From Bosea sp. ANAM02 (GTDB taxonomy: Bacteria > Pseudomonadota > Alphaproteobacteria > Rhizobiales > Beijerinckiaceae), in the NCBI RefSeq assembly GCF_011764485.1, contig NZ_AP022848.1, positions 1,578,001-1,642,000 of the forward strand: a stretch of 64,000 nt of DNA. The letters are read 5' to 3'. Positions within the stretch are counted from its first letter, which is position 1; every line of letters begins with the position of its first letter. The position numbers and the translations under genes were made by a program. Shown piece by piece: positions 1 to 10,373 of the stretch. The notes under the pieces are model-generated. The model was given only the letters and a program-made list of their open reading frames with translations, was not told the DNA's origin and did no database searches.

Positions 1-702
1 AGCCTCGGGTTAGCGCGGAGAGAGGCGCTCTGGGCGATCCGCGTCCTGCGCGACGAACCGCTGCCGCTGTTCTCCGCGGCTGCGGATAGGCAGGCCGATG
101 AGACGCCCGAGCCTGCCATCGCGCTCCGGCCGATGACGCCCGGTGGAGATGTGGTCGAGGACTATCGCCATGTCGGGCTGTCGCTTCGCGATCATCCGGT
201 CTCATTCCTGCGGCAGGATCTTCGGCGCAGGGGCATTGTCAGCTGTCAGGCCGCAATGGAAGCGCGCGATGGACGTTGGCTCGAAGCCGCCGGCATCGTC
301 TTGGTACGGCAGCGGCCTGGCTCGGCCAAGGGTGTCATGTTCATTACCCTCGAGGATGAAAGCGGGATCGCGAACCTCGTGGTTTGGCCCAAGGTGTTCG
401 AGCTGTTCAGGCGGACGATCCTTTCCGCAGGGATGATCTCGGTCCGCGGACGCATCCAGCGCGAGGGCGAGGTTGTCCACCTCGTGGCGCAGAGGCTCAC
501 TGATCTATCTGCCGTCATCGCCGGTGTTGGGAAGCGCGGGCAGCCTTTCCCGCTGCCTCATGGACGAGGTGACGAGTTTCATCATGGCTCTGCAACGCCT
601 GATCCGCGCAATCTTCCGCCCAAGGGACTACGAGCCCGGGACATTTATATCCCCGATCTGCATATCGACGCGATCAAGGTGAAGACGCGGGATTTTCGTT
701 GA
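1..702 (+). CDS. dnaE2: Error-prone DNA polymerase DnaE2 (ImuC), 3' part only
   Basis: C-terminal part of the damage-inducible translesion polymerase DnaE2. The reading frame is open at base 1, so PHP and polymerase domains lie outside the window; about 233 residues remain. The visible part begins with the stretch ARREALWAIRVLRDEPLP, then LSLRDHPVSFLR and an OB-fold (MFITLEDESGIANLVVW), and ends in the basic tail IKVKTRDFR, all usual for this family. DnaE2 normally works with ImuA and ImuB, which would be expected upstream (inference). The next gene downstream is a DEDDh exonuclease 69 bp away on the same strand. Confidence 0.93.
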   Translation, partial: SLGLARREALWAIRVLRDEPLPLFSAAADRQADETPEPAIALRPMTPGGDVVEDYRHVGLSLRDHPVSFLRQDLRRRGIVSCQAAMEARDGRWLEAAGIVLVRQRPGSAKGVMFITLEDESGIANLVVWPKVFELFRRTILSAGMISVRGRIQREGEVVHLVAQRLTDLSAVIAGVGKRGQPFPLPHGRGDEFHHGSATPDPRNLPPKGLRARDIYIPDLHIDAIKVKTRDFR

Positions 703-771
703 TCCACCTGCCAGCGGGGATGGAAAGGCTCCTGCCTTGTATGGACCAACGGAAATGCTGATCTACAATCC

Positions 772-1518
772 ATGCTCAGTAATCGCGTTCGGGTCATCGA
801 CCTTGAGACGGCCGGCGACGGCCCCCACGACGTCTGTGAAATCGGTTGGCAGGACGTCTCGCTAGGAGCCGATGGACGCTGGGAAGTCACCGAGGAACGC
901 GGCGCGCTTCTCGTCAATCCCGGACGCGCCATCTCCGCCGATACGATGGCAGTGCACCATATTCGGGATGAGGACGTTGCTGGCGCGCCGTACTGGAAGG
1001 ATATAGCGCCGTCTATCCTGAAGCCTGAGCGCGGAGTATTGGCTTTGGCGGCGCACCGAGCGGCGTTCGAACAGCGATACTGCCGACCGCGGCTGAGCGC
1101 GGGTGCTCAATGGATCTGCACCTGGAAATGCGCCTTGCGCCTCTGGCCGGAGCTGCCCCGGTTCTCAAATCAGATGCTTCGGTATCAGCGGAAGCCGGCG
1201 GGCCTCGTGCACGAGATTGGCTTGCCCGCTCATCGCGCGATGCCCGATGCGTACGTAACTGCGCACCATCTCCGTGACATGTTGAATGAAGCTTCGATCG
1301 ACCAATTACTTGCGTGGAGCATAGAGCCCGGCTTGCTCCCTCGCGTGCCAACGGGGCCTGATCGCGGCAAGACATGGAATCAGTTGAGCGCGTCGGCGCT
1401 GTCAGAACTCGCCGCCAGTCGTGATGTCGATCTTCGGTTCAGTGCTAAGACTGAACTTAAGCGGCGAAATGGCAGGAACGAAGTCGACCGCGAACCACCA
1501 CAGGCACGCTTGCTCTGA
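772..1518 (+). CDS. DnaQ-like DEDDh 3'-5' exonuclease
   Basis: Predicted 248-aa exonuclease of the DnaQ/RNase T fold. Exo I motif is VIDLETAG near residue 9, with the metal-binding Asp and Glu. A weaker Exo II region is AAHRAAFEQRY, where the usual Asp appears as Glu. Exo III is HRAMPDAY with the conserved His and Asp. The C-terminal tail (GKTWNQLSASALSELA, then a basic segment) resembles that of exodeoxyribonuclease X-like proteins. It follows dnaE2 on the same strand, so a repair or proofreading role is plausible but inferred. ATG start chosen; no strong ribosome site is visible. Confidence 0.75.
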   Translation: MLSNRVRVIDLETAGDGPHDVCEIGWQDVSLGADGRWEVTEERGALLVNPGRAISADTMAVHHIRDEDVAGAPYWKDIAPSILKPERGVLALAAHRAAFEQRYCRPRLSAGAQWICTWKCALRLWPELPRFSNQMLRYQRKPAGLVHEIGLPAHRAMPDAYVTAHHLRDMLNEASIDQLLAWSIEPGLLPRVPTGPDRGKTWNQLSASALSELAASRDVDLRFSAKTELKRRNGRNEVDREPPQARLL

Positions 1519-1646
1519 CCCGTCCCCGCCATGGTACGATTGTTGCGCTCGACCGAGGCTAAGGTCCTGCGAACGCCTGGCGGAGGTCCCGCAAGAGAGA
1601 TACCCGCTAATCGCTGGCAGTGCTTCAGATTCCCTTGCCCCTCCGA

Positions 1647-1990
1647 TTAGACATGACTGCGCCAGTCGTTCGCTTCAGTTCGGTCTGAGAGAACGGCTTG
1701 GATAGGCGCAAGACGTCGCTCGCATCGGAGCCAGGAGGCTATGCGCGAAATGCTCTCCTTGGCTTCGGTGAGCAGGTGGCACGCCATCTCAAGGCTTATC
1801 TCAGCGACAATTTCGCTGTAACTCGTGCCCATCATGGCAAGGTGACGCTGGAGTGAACATCGGCTCACGCCCAAATGACTTGCAGTCGATAGTAGAGGAG
1901 CGCCATTATGCTGGAGCCACGCAGCAAAAGCTGCTCGCACTTGGCGTCGGGAGGGCGTATGGACGAGCTGCATAGCCACGTCGTAAATGA
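1647..1990 (-). pseudogene. AraC-family HTH remnant, truncated and frameshifted
   Basis: The reading frame carries a recognisable AraC-type helix-turn-helix (ASHLGVSRCSLQRHLAMMG, then ISLEMACHLLTEAKESISRIASWL). It is open at its 5' side and stops abruptly at the left end of the IS3-family element at 1991, which evidently removed the N-terminal domain. After SRIASWL the frame departs from the family; shifting frame restores SDAS, as in the LGYSDAS motif that normally follows, so a small deletion likely broke the gene. What follows in that frame (LRLSKPFSQTELKR) looks more like the tail of a receiver domain. Not expected to be functional. Confidence 0.5.
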
Positions 1991-2093
1991 TGACCTGAGA
2001 CCCTTTTCTCCTCCGTTCTGAGGGAGAGTCCTGGGTTTCATTGATCCGAGACCATTTGCTGGAGCGCCGGAGGTTGGAGTTTCCGGCCTTCGA

Positions 2094-2936
2094 TCACGGC
2101 GGTGGGCTGGGCGCTCCGCCGGGATTTTGCAGCAGGATCGGTGGCTTGTTGCCGATGGCCCCGTGCGGCCGATCCTCATTGTAGTATCTGAGCCAAGCCT
2201 CCATCTTTTCCACCGCATCCGCAAGGGTCAGGAACCAGTGCGTGTTCAGACACTCGCTGCGGAAGCGCCCGTTGAACGCCTCGATGAAGGCGTTGTCGGT
2301 CGGCTTCCCCGGGCGGGAGAAGTCCAGCGTGACGCCCTTGGCATAGGCCCACAGGTCGAGGTCGCGGCTGACGAACTCGGAGCCCTGATCGACCCGGATC
2401 GTCTTCGGATAGCCCAGTTTCGCACAGACCCTTTCCAGCGTGGCAACGACGTCTTCGGCCCGGTAGCTGAAGCGTGGATCGGCCGCCGGCGAGAAGCGGG
2501 AGAAGGTGTCGACCACCGTCAGAACCCGGATCTTGCGCCCTGTGGCGAGTTGGTCATGGACGAAATCCATTGCCCAGACATCGTTCGGCCGCGTCGCCGG
2601 CGCGCGATCCTCGCGCAGCTTCGCCTTGACCCGGCGCTTGGGCGTCTTGTTCCGGAGTTGTAAGCCTAACTCATTGTAGATCCTTCGAATCCGCTTCTGA
2701 TTGACGTGCCAACCCTCGCGCCGCAGCAGGACGTCGACACGGCGATAGCCATAGCGAACGCGGGTTTCGCAGATCGCCTTGATCCGCGCTGCCAAGGAGG
2801 CCTGATCGGGCCGGCACGATTTGTAGTGGTAGCTCGACGTGTCGAACTCCAGGACCGCACAGGCCCGCCGGATCGACACCTGCCACTCTCCACAGACCAG
2901 GCCGACGAGCTCGCGCTTGCGACCAGGCCTTAGATT
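2094..2936 (-). CDS. IS3-family transposase OrfB (DDE catalytic part)
   Basis: Integrase-core transposase with DDE residues in AMDFVHDQL, RVDQGSEFV and NAFIEAFNGRFRSECL, and the usual tail YYNEDRPHGAIGNKPP. It has no convincing start of its own: the frame continues upstream (NLRPGRKRELVGLVCGEW) to meet orfA in the -1 frame at a run of five A residues (2935-2939, coding strand), so it is expected to be made as an OrfAB fusion by -1 ribosomal slippage. The first in-frame start codon is at 2879. Intact. Confidence 0.9.
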   Translation of the reverse strand, partial: NLRPGRKRELVGLVCGEWQVSIRRACAVLEFDTSSYHYKSCRPDQASLAARIKAICETRVRYGYRRVDVLLRREGWHVNQKRIRRIYNELGLQLRNKTPKRRVKAKLREDRAPATRPNDVWAMDFVHDQLATGRKIRVLTVVDTFSRFSPAADPRFSYRAEDVVATLERVCAKLGYPKTIRVDQGSEFVSRDLDLWAYAKGVTLDFSRPGKPTDNAFIEAFNGRFRSECLNTHWFLTLADAVEKMEAWLRYYNEDRPHGAIGNKPPILLQNPGGAPSPPP

Positions 2937-3196
2937 TTTCGGCGGATGACGTCCTGCAGCATCTCACGGTCCAGCGCGAGGTCGGCGACGAGCTTGCGCA
3001 ACTTCGTGTTCTCGTCCTCGAGCTGCTTCAGCCGGCGCATCTCGGCCGGCAGCAGCCCGTCGTACTTCTTCTTCCAGTTGAAATAGGTCGCCTGGCTGAT
3101 CCCGGCCCGCCGGCAGATCTCCGCCACCGGAATCCCGTCCGCACCCTGCTTCAGGATGAACGCCTTCTGCGCGTCCGAGAACTTCGAATCCTTCAT
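2930..3196 (-). CDS. IS3-family transposase OrfA (HTH)
   Basis: An 88-aa OrfA with an N-terminal helix-turn-helix (FSDAQKAFILKQGADGIPV, then CRRAGISQATYFNWKKKY) that binds the IS ends, followed by a leucine-zipper-like coiled coil (RLKQLEDENTKLRKLVADL). ATG at 3196 is preferred over an upstream start at 3238 because family members begin MK-SKF. The gene ends at an A-rich slippery stretch used to enter orfB. Confidence 0.88.
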   Translation of the reverse strand: MKDSKFSDAQKAFILKQGADGIPVAEICRRAGISQATYFNWKKKYDGLLPAEMRRLKQLEDENTKLRKLVADLALDREMLQDVIRRKI

Positions 3197-3463
3197 CGTC
3201 TTCCGCTCCTCCCCGCCCAAGGGAAACGACGCGGACAACTCTAACTCAAAGCGGTCCAGTTTTAAGGGCTCAGATCACTCAGATCAAACCCGCATCTGAG
3301 CCCATTCACAGGTGCGGACATTGGACGAGTGCCCGGAAGCGGACATTGCCAGCTGCCTTCGGGCGAGCGCTCCGGGATGTCGGAGATGGCGGCCGCCCGT
3401 CGACCGACCGTGTCATACGAAGTCAACTTTCAATGAGAAGCCGAGCCAATCAGCTTTGTACCA

Positions 3464-4543
3464 TTGGCTCTGAAACCATTTTCTGCGACGGAGGTTATCG
3501 CACGCGCGATCACTAACGAGGATGACACATTGCCCGCAACCAAACTTTATGAAAGCGGGCTGCCGGTTACGGAAGCAACCTTCAAGATCCTGACCGATGC
3601 CATGCCGCAGATGGTCTGGTCCACGCTGCCAGATGGCTTCCACGACTACTACAACGAGCGCTGGTACGAATTCACAGGTGTTCCGCGTGGGTCCACCGAT
3701 GGTGAAGGCTGGGCGGGGATGTTCCACGAGGACGACCAGCCGGAGGCATGGCGTCGCTGGCGCCATTCGCTGGACACCGGTGAGCCATACGAGGTCGAGT
3801 ACCGCCTCCGTCACCATACCGGTCAGTATCGTTGGACGATCGGCCGAGCGCAGGCCGTCCGAGATCAAAACGGGAAGATCGTGCGGTGGATCGGCACCTG
3901 CACTGATATTCACGAGGCGAAACTCGTCGCCGAGGCCAACGAGCTACTGAGCCATGAACTCAGTCATCGCATCAAGAACATCTTTTCGGTGGTAGGAAGC
4001 CTGATCGCTTTGACGGCCCGGGAGTTCCCACAAGCTAAAGCGTTCGCGACACAGTTTCGGGAAAGGGTTGCTTCGTTGGGTCGGGCGCATGAATTCGTTC
4101 GATTGCACAGCGAGTCGTCGCGCCCCGCGGTGGAGATAACAACGCTACAGGGACTACTTGCGTCGTTGTTCGAACCCTATCCTGCGTTCGATATTGGCCG
4201 CATCGCGATCTCCGGCGATGACCCGATGGTCGATGATCGTGGGGCTACCCCCCTCGCGCTTTTATTTCACGAGCTTGTCACCAACGCGATCAAGTATGGC
4301 GCGCTTTCAAATGACACTGGGACAGTCGCGATCAAAATTTATCGCCAAAAGGCCAATATCGTCATCGATTGGGTCGAGCGTGGTGGTCCGGAGATTACAG
4401 GCGAACCGTCACATGCTGGCTTCGGGAGCAAACTCGCGGTGATGAGTGTCGAGCGTCAGCTGGGCGGCAGTTTCAAGCGCGAATGGGATATTTTAGGCCT
4501 CCGTGCAACCGCGACAATCGCGGAGCGACGGCTCGCTAGATAA
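3464..4543 (+). CDS. PAS domain HWE-family sensor histidine kinase
   Basis: Cytoplasmic sensor kinase of 359 aa. A PAS domain covers about residues 38-153 (FKILTDAMPQMVWSTLPDG to RWIGTCTDIHEAK). The phospho-acceptor His is H168 in ELSHRIKNIFS, and the N box is FHELVTNAIKYGAL. The WxE signature that names the HWE family is present in DWVERGGPE. No membrane segment. The start is a TTG at 3464; no better in-frame start was seen upstream of the PAS domain. A receiver-only protein lies 6 bp downstream in convergent orientation and is a natural partner (inference). Confidence 0.88.
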   Translation: MALKPFSATEVIARAITNEDDTLPATKLYESGLPVTEATFKILTDAMPQMVWSTLPDGFHDYYNERWYEFTGVPRGSTDGEGWAGMFHEDDQPEAWRRWRHSLDTGEPYEVEYRLRHHTGQYRWTIGRAQAVRDQNGKIVRWIGTCTDIHEAKLVAEANELLSHELSHRIKNIFSVVGSLIALTAREFPQAKAFATQFRERVASLGRAHEFVRLHSESSRPAVEITTLQGLLASLFEPYPAFDIGRIAISGDDPMVDDRGATPLALLFHELVTNAIKYGALSNDTGTVAIKIYRQKANIVIDWVERGGPEITGEPSHAGFGSKLAVMSVERQLGGSFKREWDILGLRATATIAERRLAR

Positions 4544-4549
4544 TCGCGG

Positions 4550-4939
4550 TCAAAAAAGCCGAAGCCGGGGAGGTGGCTGCGTTGTCTGCGCCGTCAGGAA
4601 CGCAATCACCTTTCCAAGCTCGGTTTCCGCCACAGGCTTATCGAGAACGCCGACAGCTTTGGCGACCTGCTTCGCGATGGTCCGGGGATTGGCGGTAAGA
4701 AATACGACCGCAACGCCGCGCTCTGCCAATGCGGCGCCGACACGAGGACCCGTCGGTCCGTCCGCTAAATTCACGTCCACAAATGCGATGTCTGGAAGCT
4801 GTGCAGCCGCCATCTGGAGAGCCTCAGCCTCAGTCGCTGCGATGCCGAGCGAGGTGTGACCGAGATCCTCAATCGCGGCCTCAGTCTCCATCCCGATGAT
4901 TATCTCGTCTTCAACGATGAGGATTTTGGCAGGCATCAA
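4550..4939 (-). CDS. Single-domain response regulator (CheY-like)
   Basis: A 129-aa receiver with no output domain. Acidic pocket in ILIVEDEIIIG, phospho-acceptor Asp in IAFVDVNLADG, switch Thr in VVFLTANP and invariant Lys in VLDKPV. Similar receivers pass phosphate from HWE kinases or act as sinks. It converges on the kinase ending at 4543 with 6 bp between the stop codons, so the two are not one transcript but are likely functional partners. ATG at 4939 (a second ATG follows immediately). Confidence 0.88.
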   Translation of the reverse strand: MMPAKILIVEDEIIIGMETEAAIEDLGHTSLGIAATEAEALQMAAAQLPDIAFVDVNLADGPTGPRVGAALAERGVAVVFLTANPRTIAKQVAKAVGVLDKPVAETELGKVIAFLTAQTTQPPPRLRLF

Positions 4940-5115
4940 AAGAACGAGCTCCTATCAGCCCCATATAATTGTGGAGGGCAATGAACGTTCCAAAGGTTGC
5001 AATATTTAATGCGATAGCTCGTCCACGCGTCGGCTCCGATTGAGGCTGAGTGAAAAGGCGCAGCTTCTAATCGAATTGCCGGACCGCTCTGCCACGCGTT
5101 CGTTCGCTTCGCCGT

Positions 5116-6999
5116 TCAGCCATCGCCGAAGTTTCGCGTCATCAGCCGGTTGAGCCTCTCAGCGAATGCGTTTGCGTTTGTCGGGCGTTCGCCGTCCAGG
5201 ACGCGGGCGGTATCCAGGAGTAGGTGGGCAATGTCGCTACGCAGCACGCCATCCTCAACAGACGCCAGGGCCGAAACCATCGCATGGCCAGGGTTGACCT
5301 CGAGGATCGGCTTGGCAGCACTTTCGACGCGCCCCGCGGCGCTGAGCAGGCGTTCGAACTGGCGATCCGGCCCTTTGTCTGACGCAACAAGGCAGACCGC
5401 GCTCTCCGTCAGTCGATCGGAGGAGCGGACATCCGCAACCTCTTCGGCCAGAATCTCCTTCATCGTTGCGATCAGAGCGCCGACCTTCTCACTCGCTTCA
5501 GCCGACGGGGGCGTTGCGCCGTCAAGCAGCGGGATGAGACCGAGATCGGCCGCACCTTGGGTCACGGATTTGAACGGCTTGCCTTCGAAATCCGGGGCTG
5601 CCGATGCCCAGAAGCTGTCGATCGGATCCGACAGCAACAGCACCTCGATGCCGCGCGCCCGAAAACCTTCGAGCTGCGGGGAGTTGGCGATCCGGGAGGC
5701 ATCGTCGCCGGCGATGTAGTAGATCGCGGTCTGGTTGTCCTTGAGCGCGCCGACATAGTCCTTGAGGCTACGCCACCCTTCGCCGGAGGCCGTGGTCCGG
5801 AAGCGAGCGAGGCCGAGCAGTTGCTCCCGGCGCGCGAAATCCTCGTACAGTCCTTCCTTGATGACGACGCCGAAATTGTCCCAGATCAGTCGGAAGGTGT
5901 CCGGATCCTGTTCGGCCAGTTTCGCAAAATCGGCCAGGATACGATTGGTGACCCCCTTCTTGATCGCCCCGAGCATTGGGCTGTCCTGGATCATCTCGCG
6001 AGAGACGTTGAGCGGCAGGTCGGCGGTGTCGACGATGCCGCGAACGAAGCGCAGGTAGCGCGGAAGGAGTTCGGCTTCGTCCGTAATGAAGACGCGCTTC
6101 ACATAAAGCTTGATCCGGCCCTTCCGATCGGCGTCGAAGAGATCGAACGGACGCGCTCCCGGGACGAAGGCGAGCGCGGTATATTCGTGCAGGCCTTCGG
6201 CGCGAAAATGGATCGTGGCCGCCGGCTCGTCATATTGTCCCGCAACGCTGCGGTAGAAATCGGCGTATTCGTCCTTCGTGATCTCGCTTTTCGGCCTGGT
6301 CCAAAGCGCGGCTCCCTCGGAGAGGGCGACTGCATCGGCGCCCGGCTCCGTGATCAGCGAGATCGGGACCGGTACATGGCCGGACTGTTCCTTGACGATG
6401 CGCTCCAGCGTCCAGCGCTCGGCATAGGGCTTGGCCTCCTCAATCAGGTGAAGCGTCACGCGCGTCCCGCGGGACGGAGCCTCGTCCAGCGCCGCAGGCG
6501 CCACGGTGAACTCGCCCTTGCCGTCCGAAGACCAGATCCAAGCTTCGGCGCTGCTGGCACGGCGGCTGACAACCTCGACCTTCTCGGCCACCATGAAGGC
6601 GGAATAGAAGCCAACGCCGAACTGGCCGATGAGCTGGGCGCCGTCCTTGCCATCGGCCGTCGCGACCCGCTCCATGAAGCTGCGCGTGCCGGAGCGGGCG
6701 ATCGTGCCGAGAGCCTCTATCATATCGTCATGACTCATGCCGATGCCGTTGTCGGCAATAGTCAGCTTGCCGCCCTCCGGATCGGCCGAGATGGTGATCG
6801 CGAGCTTCGGGTCGTCGCCCAGAAGCTCGGGCTTGGCGATCGCTTCGTAGCGCAGCTTCTCGCACGCGTCGGCTGCGTTCGAGATCAGCTCGCGCAGGAA
6901 AACGTCCCTGTCCGAGTAAACTGAATGCACCATCATGTGGAGCAGGCGGGAGACGTCGGCTTCGAAGCTGCGATGCTCGGGCGTGGCGGTCGTGGTCAT
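5116..6999 (-). CDS. htpG: Molecular chaperone HtpG (Hsp90)
   Basis: Bacterial Hsp90 of 627 aa, the usual length. The N-terminal ATPase (GHKL) domain shows FLRELISNAADACEKLR, the nucleotide-binding loop IADNGIGMS, and the lid QLIGQFGVGFYSAFMVA; middle-domain motifs DLPLNVSREMIQDSP and the C-terminal dimerisation region follow. The frame is open further upstream, but the ATG at 6999 (MTTTATPEHRSFEADVS) matches family N-termini and has a GAGAAAG ribosome site, so the longer version is rejected. Part of a local chaperone block with groESL. Confidence 0.97.
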   Translation of the reverse strand: MTTTATPEHRSFEADVSRLLHMMVHSVYSDRDVFLRELISNAADACEKLRYEAIAKPELLGDDPKLAITISADPEGGKLTIADNGIGMSHDDMIEALGTIARSGTRSFMERVATADGKDGAQLIGQFGVGFYSAFMVAEKVEVVSRRASSAEAWIWSSDGKGEFTVAPAALDEAPSRGTRVTLHLIEEAKPYAERWTLERIVKEQSGHVPVPISLITEPGADAVALSEGAALWTRPKSEITKDEYADFYRSVAGQYDEPAATIHFRAEGLHEYTALAFVPGARPFDLFDADRKGRIKLYVKRVFITDEAELLPRYLRFVRGIVDTADLPLNVSREMIQDSPMLGAIKKGVTNRILADFAKLAEQDPDTFRLIWDNFGVVIKEGLYEDFARREQLLGLARFRTTASGEGWRSLKDYVGALKDNQTAIYYIAGDDASRIANSPQLEGFRARGIEVLLLSDPIDSFWASAAPDFEGKPFKSVTQGAADLGLIPLLDGATPPSAEASEKVGALIATMKEILAEEVADVRSSDRLTESAVCLVASDKGPDRQFERLLSAAGRVESAAKPILEVNPGHAMVSALASVEDGVLRSDIAHLLLDTARVLDGERPTNANAFAERLNRLMTRNFGDG

Positions 7000-7112
7000 T
7001 CGGCTTTCTCGAATAGATTGGCAGCGGGGAGACGCTGACAGAGAGCGATATCGCGCGGGACCGCGGCGAGCCAGCCTGTTTGCTGACGGCCGGGGACTAT
7101 AGAGAGCCACGC

Positions 7113-7418
7113 TCACCCGCTCCCGGACGTTTGTCGGTTGGATAGCGTCCTGATTAGAGCAAGTATGGCGTTCAACCGCGCGGTCGCGAACTCACCGGCG
7201 CCGGGCAACTGAGCCTCGATGTGAGCGGCGACAGTCTGCCACGTTGCCGATCCATCCCGCGTCATGACCGCCAGGAGATTATCCTTGAGGCCATATGTTG
7301 CGCTCTCGGCGTTGGTGATGAGGGCCTTGCAGCGGTCGGACGGTGAGATGTCCTTAGGTTCCTGTGTGCCGTCGGTCATGTCGGTCTGACGCGATTGAGA
7401 GAATGCAGGGGCTTTCAC
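7113..7418 (-). CDS. Small hypothetical protein, downstream of a second small gene
   Basis: A 101-aa soluble protein that I do not recognise; it is mostly helical with a hydrophilic N-terminus. The GTG start at 7418 has a GAAAGG ribosome site six bases upstream and lies 12 bp after the stop of the small gene at 7431-7646, so the two look co-transcribed. An internal ATG at 7379 (MTDGTQEPK) lacks a ribosome site. Its position between groEL and htpG suggests a stress-related role, but nothing in the sequence proves it. Confidence 0.55.
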   Translation of the reverse strand: MKAPAFSQSRQTDMTDGTQEPKDISPSDRCKALITNAESATYGLKDNLLAVMTRDGSATWQTVAAHIEAQLPGAGEFATARLNAILALIRTLSNRQTSGSG

Positions 7419-7430
7419 GGAGCCTTTCGC

Positions 7431-7646
7431 CTAGGCCTTCTCGCGAAACCGGTCGATCGCACGCTGTGCGAGATCATCCTCGTCGAGCGCCAGCGGAACC
7501 AGCGAAGCCACGATATAGGCGAGGTTGTTTCGCTCCAGCTCGTCGGATTCAGCCGGAAGCGACGGCTTGAGTTCCGCCCATGCCTTTTCAAGAGCAGCTT
7601 CGGCACGGGCCAGATCGATGGGATCGGTCAATGATGAAAAGGGCAT
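7431..7646 (-). CDS. Small hypothetical helical protein downstream of groEL
   Basis: A 71-aa acidic protein, predicted nearly all helical (ARAEAALEKAWAELKP, then YIVASLVPLALDEDDLAQ). No family recognised. It has a strong ribosome site (GGGGAAGG) just before its ATG and is followed by the 101-aa gene. It starts 76 bp after the groEL stop, beyond a hairpin, so it may be read from groESL by readthrough or have its own promoter. Confidence 0.6.
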   Translation of the reverse strand: MPFSSLTDPIDLARAEAALEKAWAELKPSLPAESDELERNNLAYIVASLVPLALDEDDLAQRAIDRFREKA

Positions 7647-7688
7647 AGCCTTCCCCTCGGCATAGCTTGTGCGGCTGGGATCCTGAGA

Positions 7689-7717
7689 GGGGGCGCCGCG
7701 GAAGCTGCGGCGCCCCC
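7689..7717 (-). terminator. Hairpin after groEL
   Basis: Perfect 11-bp stem (GGGGGCGCCGC / GCGGCGCCCCC) with a 7-base loop directly after the groEL stop codon. No T-run follows on the minus strand, so it may attenuate or protect the transcript 3' end rather than fully terminate. Confidence 0.55.
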
Positions 7718-7722
7718 GATGC

Positions 7723-9354
<1,632 letters not shown>

Positions 9355-9404
9355 TCACTCCTTCAGACTTGAGGTTTCAGGTTGAAGATATGGATGAGGC
9401 CCCG

Positions 9405-9719
9405 TCAGGCGGCCTTCTTGAGGGCAGCCGTCGTCTCGACGACGCCCATGATGTCGGATTCCTTCATGATCAGGAGATCCTGGCCATCGATCTTGACCTC
9501 GGTGCCGCTCCATTTGCCGAAGAGCACGCGGTCGCCGACCTTTACGTCCGGCGGCACGAGCTTGCCGGTCTCGTCGCGCGCGCCGGCGCCGACGGCGACG
9601 ACCTCGCCCTCCTGCGGCTTTTCCTTGGCGGTGTCAGGAATGATGATCCCGCCCTTGGTCTTCTCCTCGGCGTCGATGCGCTTCACGACGACGCGGTCAT
9701 GCAGTGGCCGAAACTTCAT
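9405..9719 (-). CDS. groS: Co-chaperonin GroES (10 kDa)
   Basis: A 104-aa GroES lid protein beginning [21 protein letters not shown], with the mobile loop around [19 protein letters not shown], the glycine-rich [13 protein letters not shown] and the C-terminal [12 protein letters not shown]. First gene of the groES-groEL operon; the CIRCE operator lies about 140 bp upstream of its ATG. Confidence 0.97.
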   Translation of the reverse strand: MKFRPLHDRVVVKRIDAEEKTKGGIIIPDTAKEKPQEGEVVAVGAGARDETGKLVPPDVKVGDRVLFGKWSGTEVKIDGQDLLIMKESDIMGVVETTAALKKAA

Positions 9720-9859
9720 GAGTTCCTCCAGTTTCCATGTCGGTCACATGTCAAAGCGGGCCGGCCCTGCGCGGGGTTCGCGGCGACGTTCCGCGCGCCC
9801 CTGAGGCGCCGTGCCCGCGCGATGATTTGGGTTGCCCGATTTTTGCCTTCAAGAGGCCG

Positions 9860-9886
9860 GCAGCACTTTTTTTGATCGAGTGCTAA
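9860..9886 (-). promoter_or_regulatory. CIRCE operator (HrcA binding site), one arm degenerate
   Basis: The consensus is TTAGCACTC-N9-GAGTGCTAA. On the plus strand the right arm GAGTGCTAA is exact, the spacer is exactly 9 bases, and the left arm reads GCAGCACTT, keeping only the AGCACT core. Position upstream of groES fits HrcA heat-shock repression of groESL; weaker repression because of the damaged arm is an inference. Confidence 0.8.
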
Positions 9887-9980
9887 CAGGCTGAAAAGGC
9901 GGCACAACCGCAACCTTTCAGCTTGCCAGGGCGTTGAAAATCCGCTGCCATCGGCACAGTGAACTAGGGAGCTGAAAGGA

Positions 9981-10250
9981 ATGGCTTCAACGGACATCGC
10001 CCGCCAGATCGCCGGCTACGGATTGACCACTGCCGGCATCCTCTACCGCCTGCCCGACCACCCTTCGATCCTCCAGGAATATGTCTGGCAGGACTACGAC
10101 CTCGCCCCGCGCTTCCCCGAGCTCAACAAGTTCCTCGCCTTCTGGCAGGCCAAGCTCGACGGCAAGCTGTTTCGCATCACCGTGGCCCACAAGGACCTGA
10201 TCGGCCCGGCTGACCTCTGCGCGGTCAGCGGCGAGTTCCGGCTCCAGTGA
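9981..10250 (+). CDS. usg: Usg family protein
   Basis: An 89-aa protein of the alphaproteobacterial Usg family, recognised from YGLTTAGILYRLPDHPSILQ, VWQDYDLAPRFPELNKFL and FWQAKLDGKLFRITVAHKD. Molecular function is not established; the family was first noted beside tryptophan genes in Caulobacter. It has the normal family length and a good ribosome site (GAAAGGA) before its ATG. It is divergent from groES, sharing the intergenic region that carries CIRCE. Confidence 0.9.
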   Translation: MASTDIARQIAGYGLTTAGILYRLPDHPSILQEYVWQDYDLAPRFPELNKFLAFWQAKLDGKLFRITVAHKDLIGPADLCAVSGEFRLQ

Positions 10251-10373
10251 CGTCGATGCTTCGGAGGGCTTGATCCGAGGAAAACATATCCCAAATCATC
10301 GCAGCCGCCGACAGCGACAGCGCGCTCGACGCGGCGATCAACCAAACCGGATCCATGTTGCTTCCAGGAGGAT

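Larger units (their letters stand above)
1991..3277 (-). mobile_element. IS3-family insertion sequence (IS407-like), complete
   Basis: A 1287-bp IS with orfA and orfB on the minus strand. Imperfect terminal inverted repeats: the left end reads TGACCTGAGACCCTT and the inverted right end TGATCTGAGCCCTT. Flanking bases (atga on the left, ctca on the right) do not match, so no target duplication is visible. The left end abuts an AraC-type remnant; a second short match to the end sequence (catctgagccc) lies just outside the right end at 3292. Subgroup is judged from OrfA similarity and is approximate. Confidence 0.85.

Noticed and set aside
4980..5000. GGAAC upstream of the receiver gene as a possible EcfG promoter
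   Set aside because: No CGTT at 16-17 bases; the sequence there is AATT, so the match is incomplete.
5557..6924. A 455-codon plus-strand frame over htpG
   Set aside because: Antisense shadow of the conserved htpG gene, without family resemblance.
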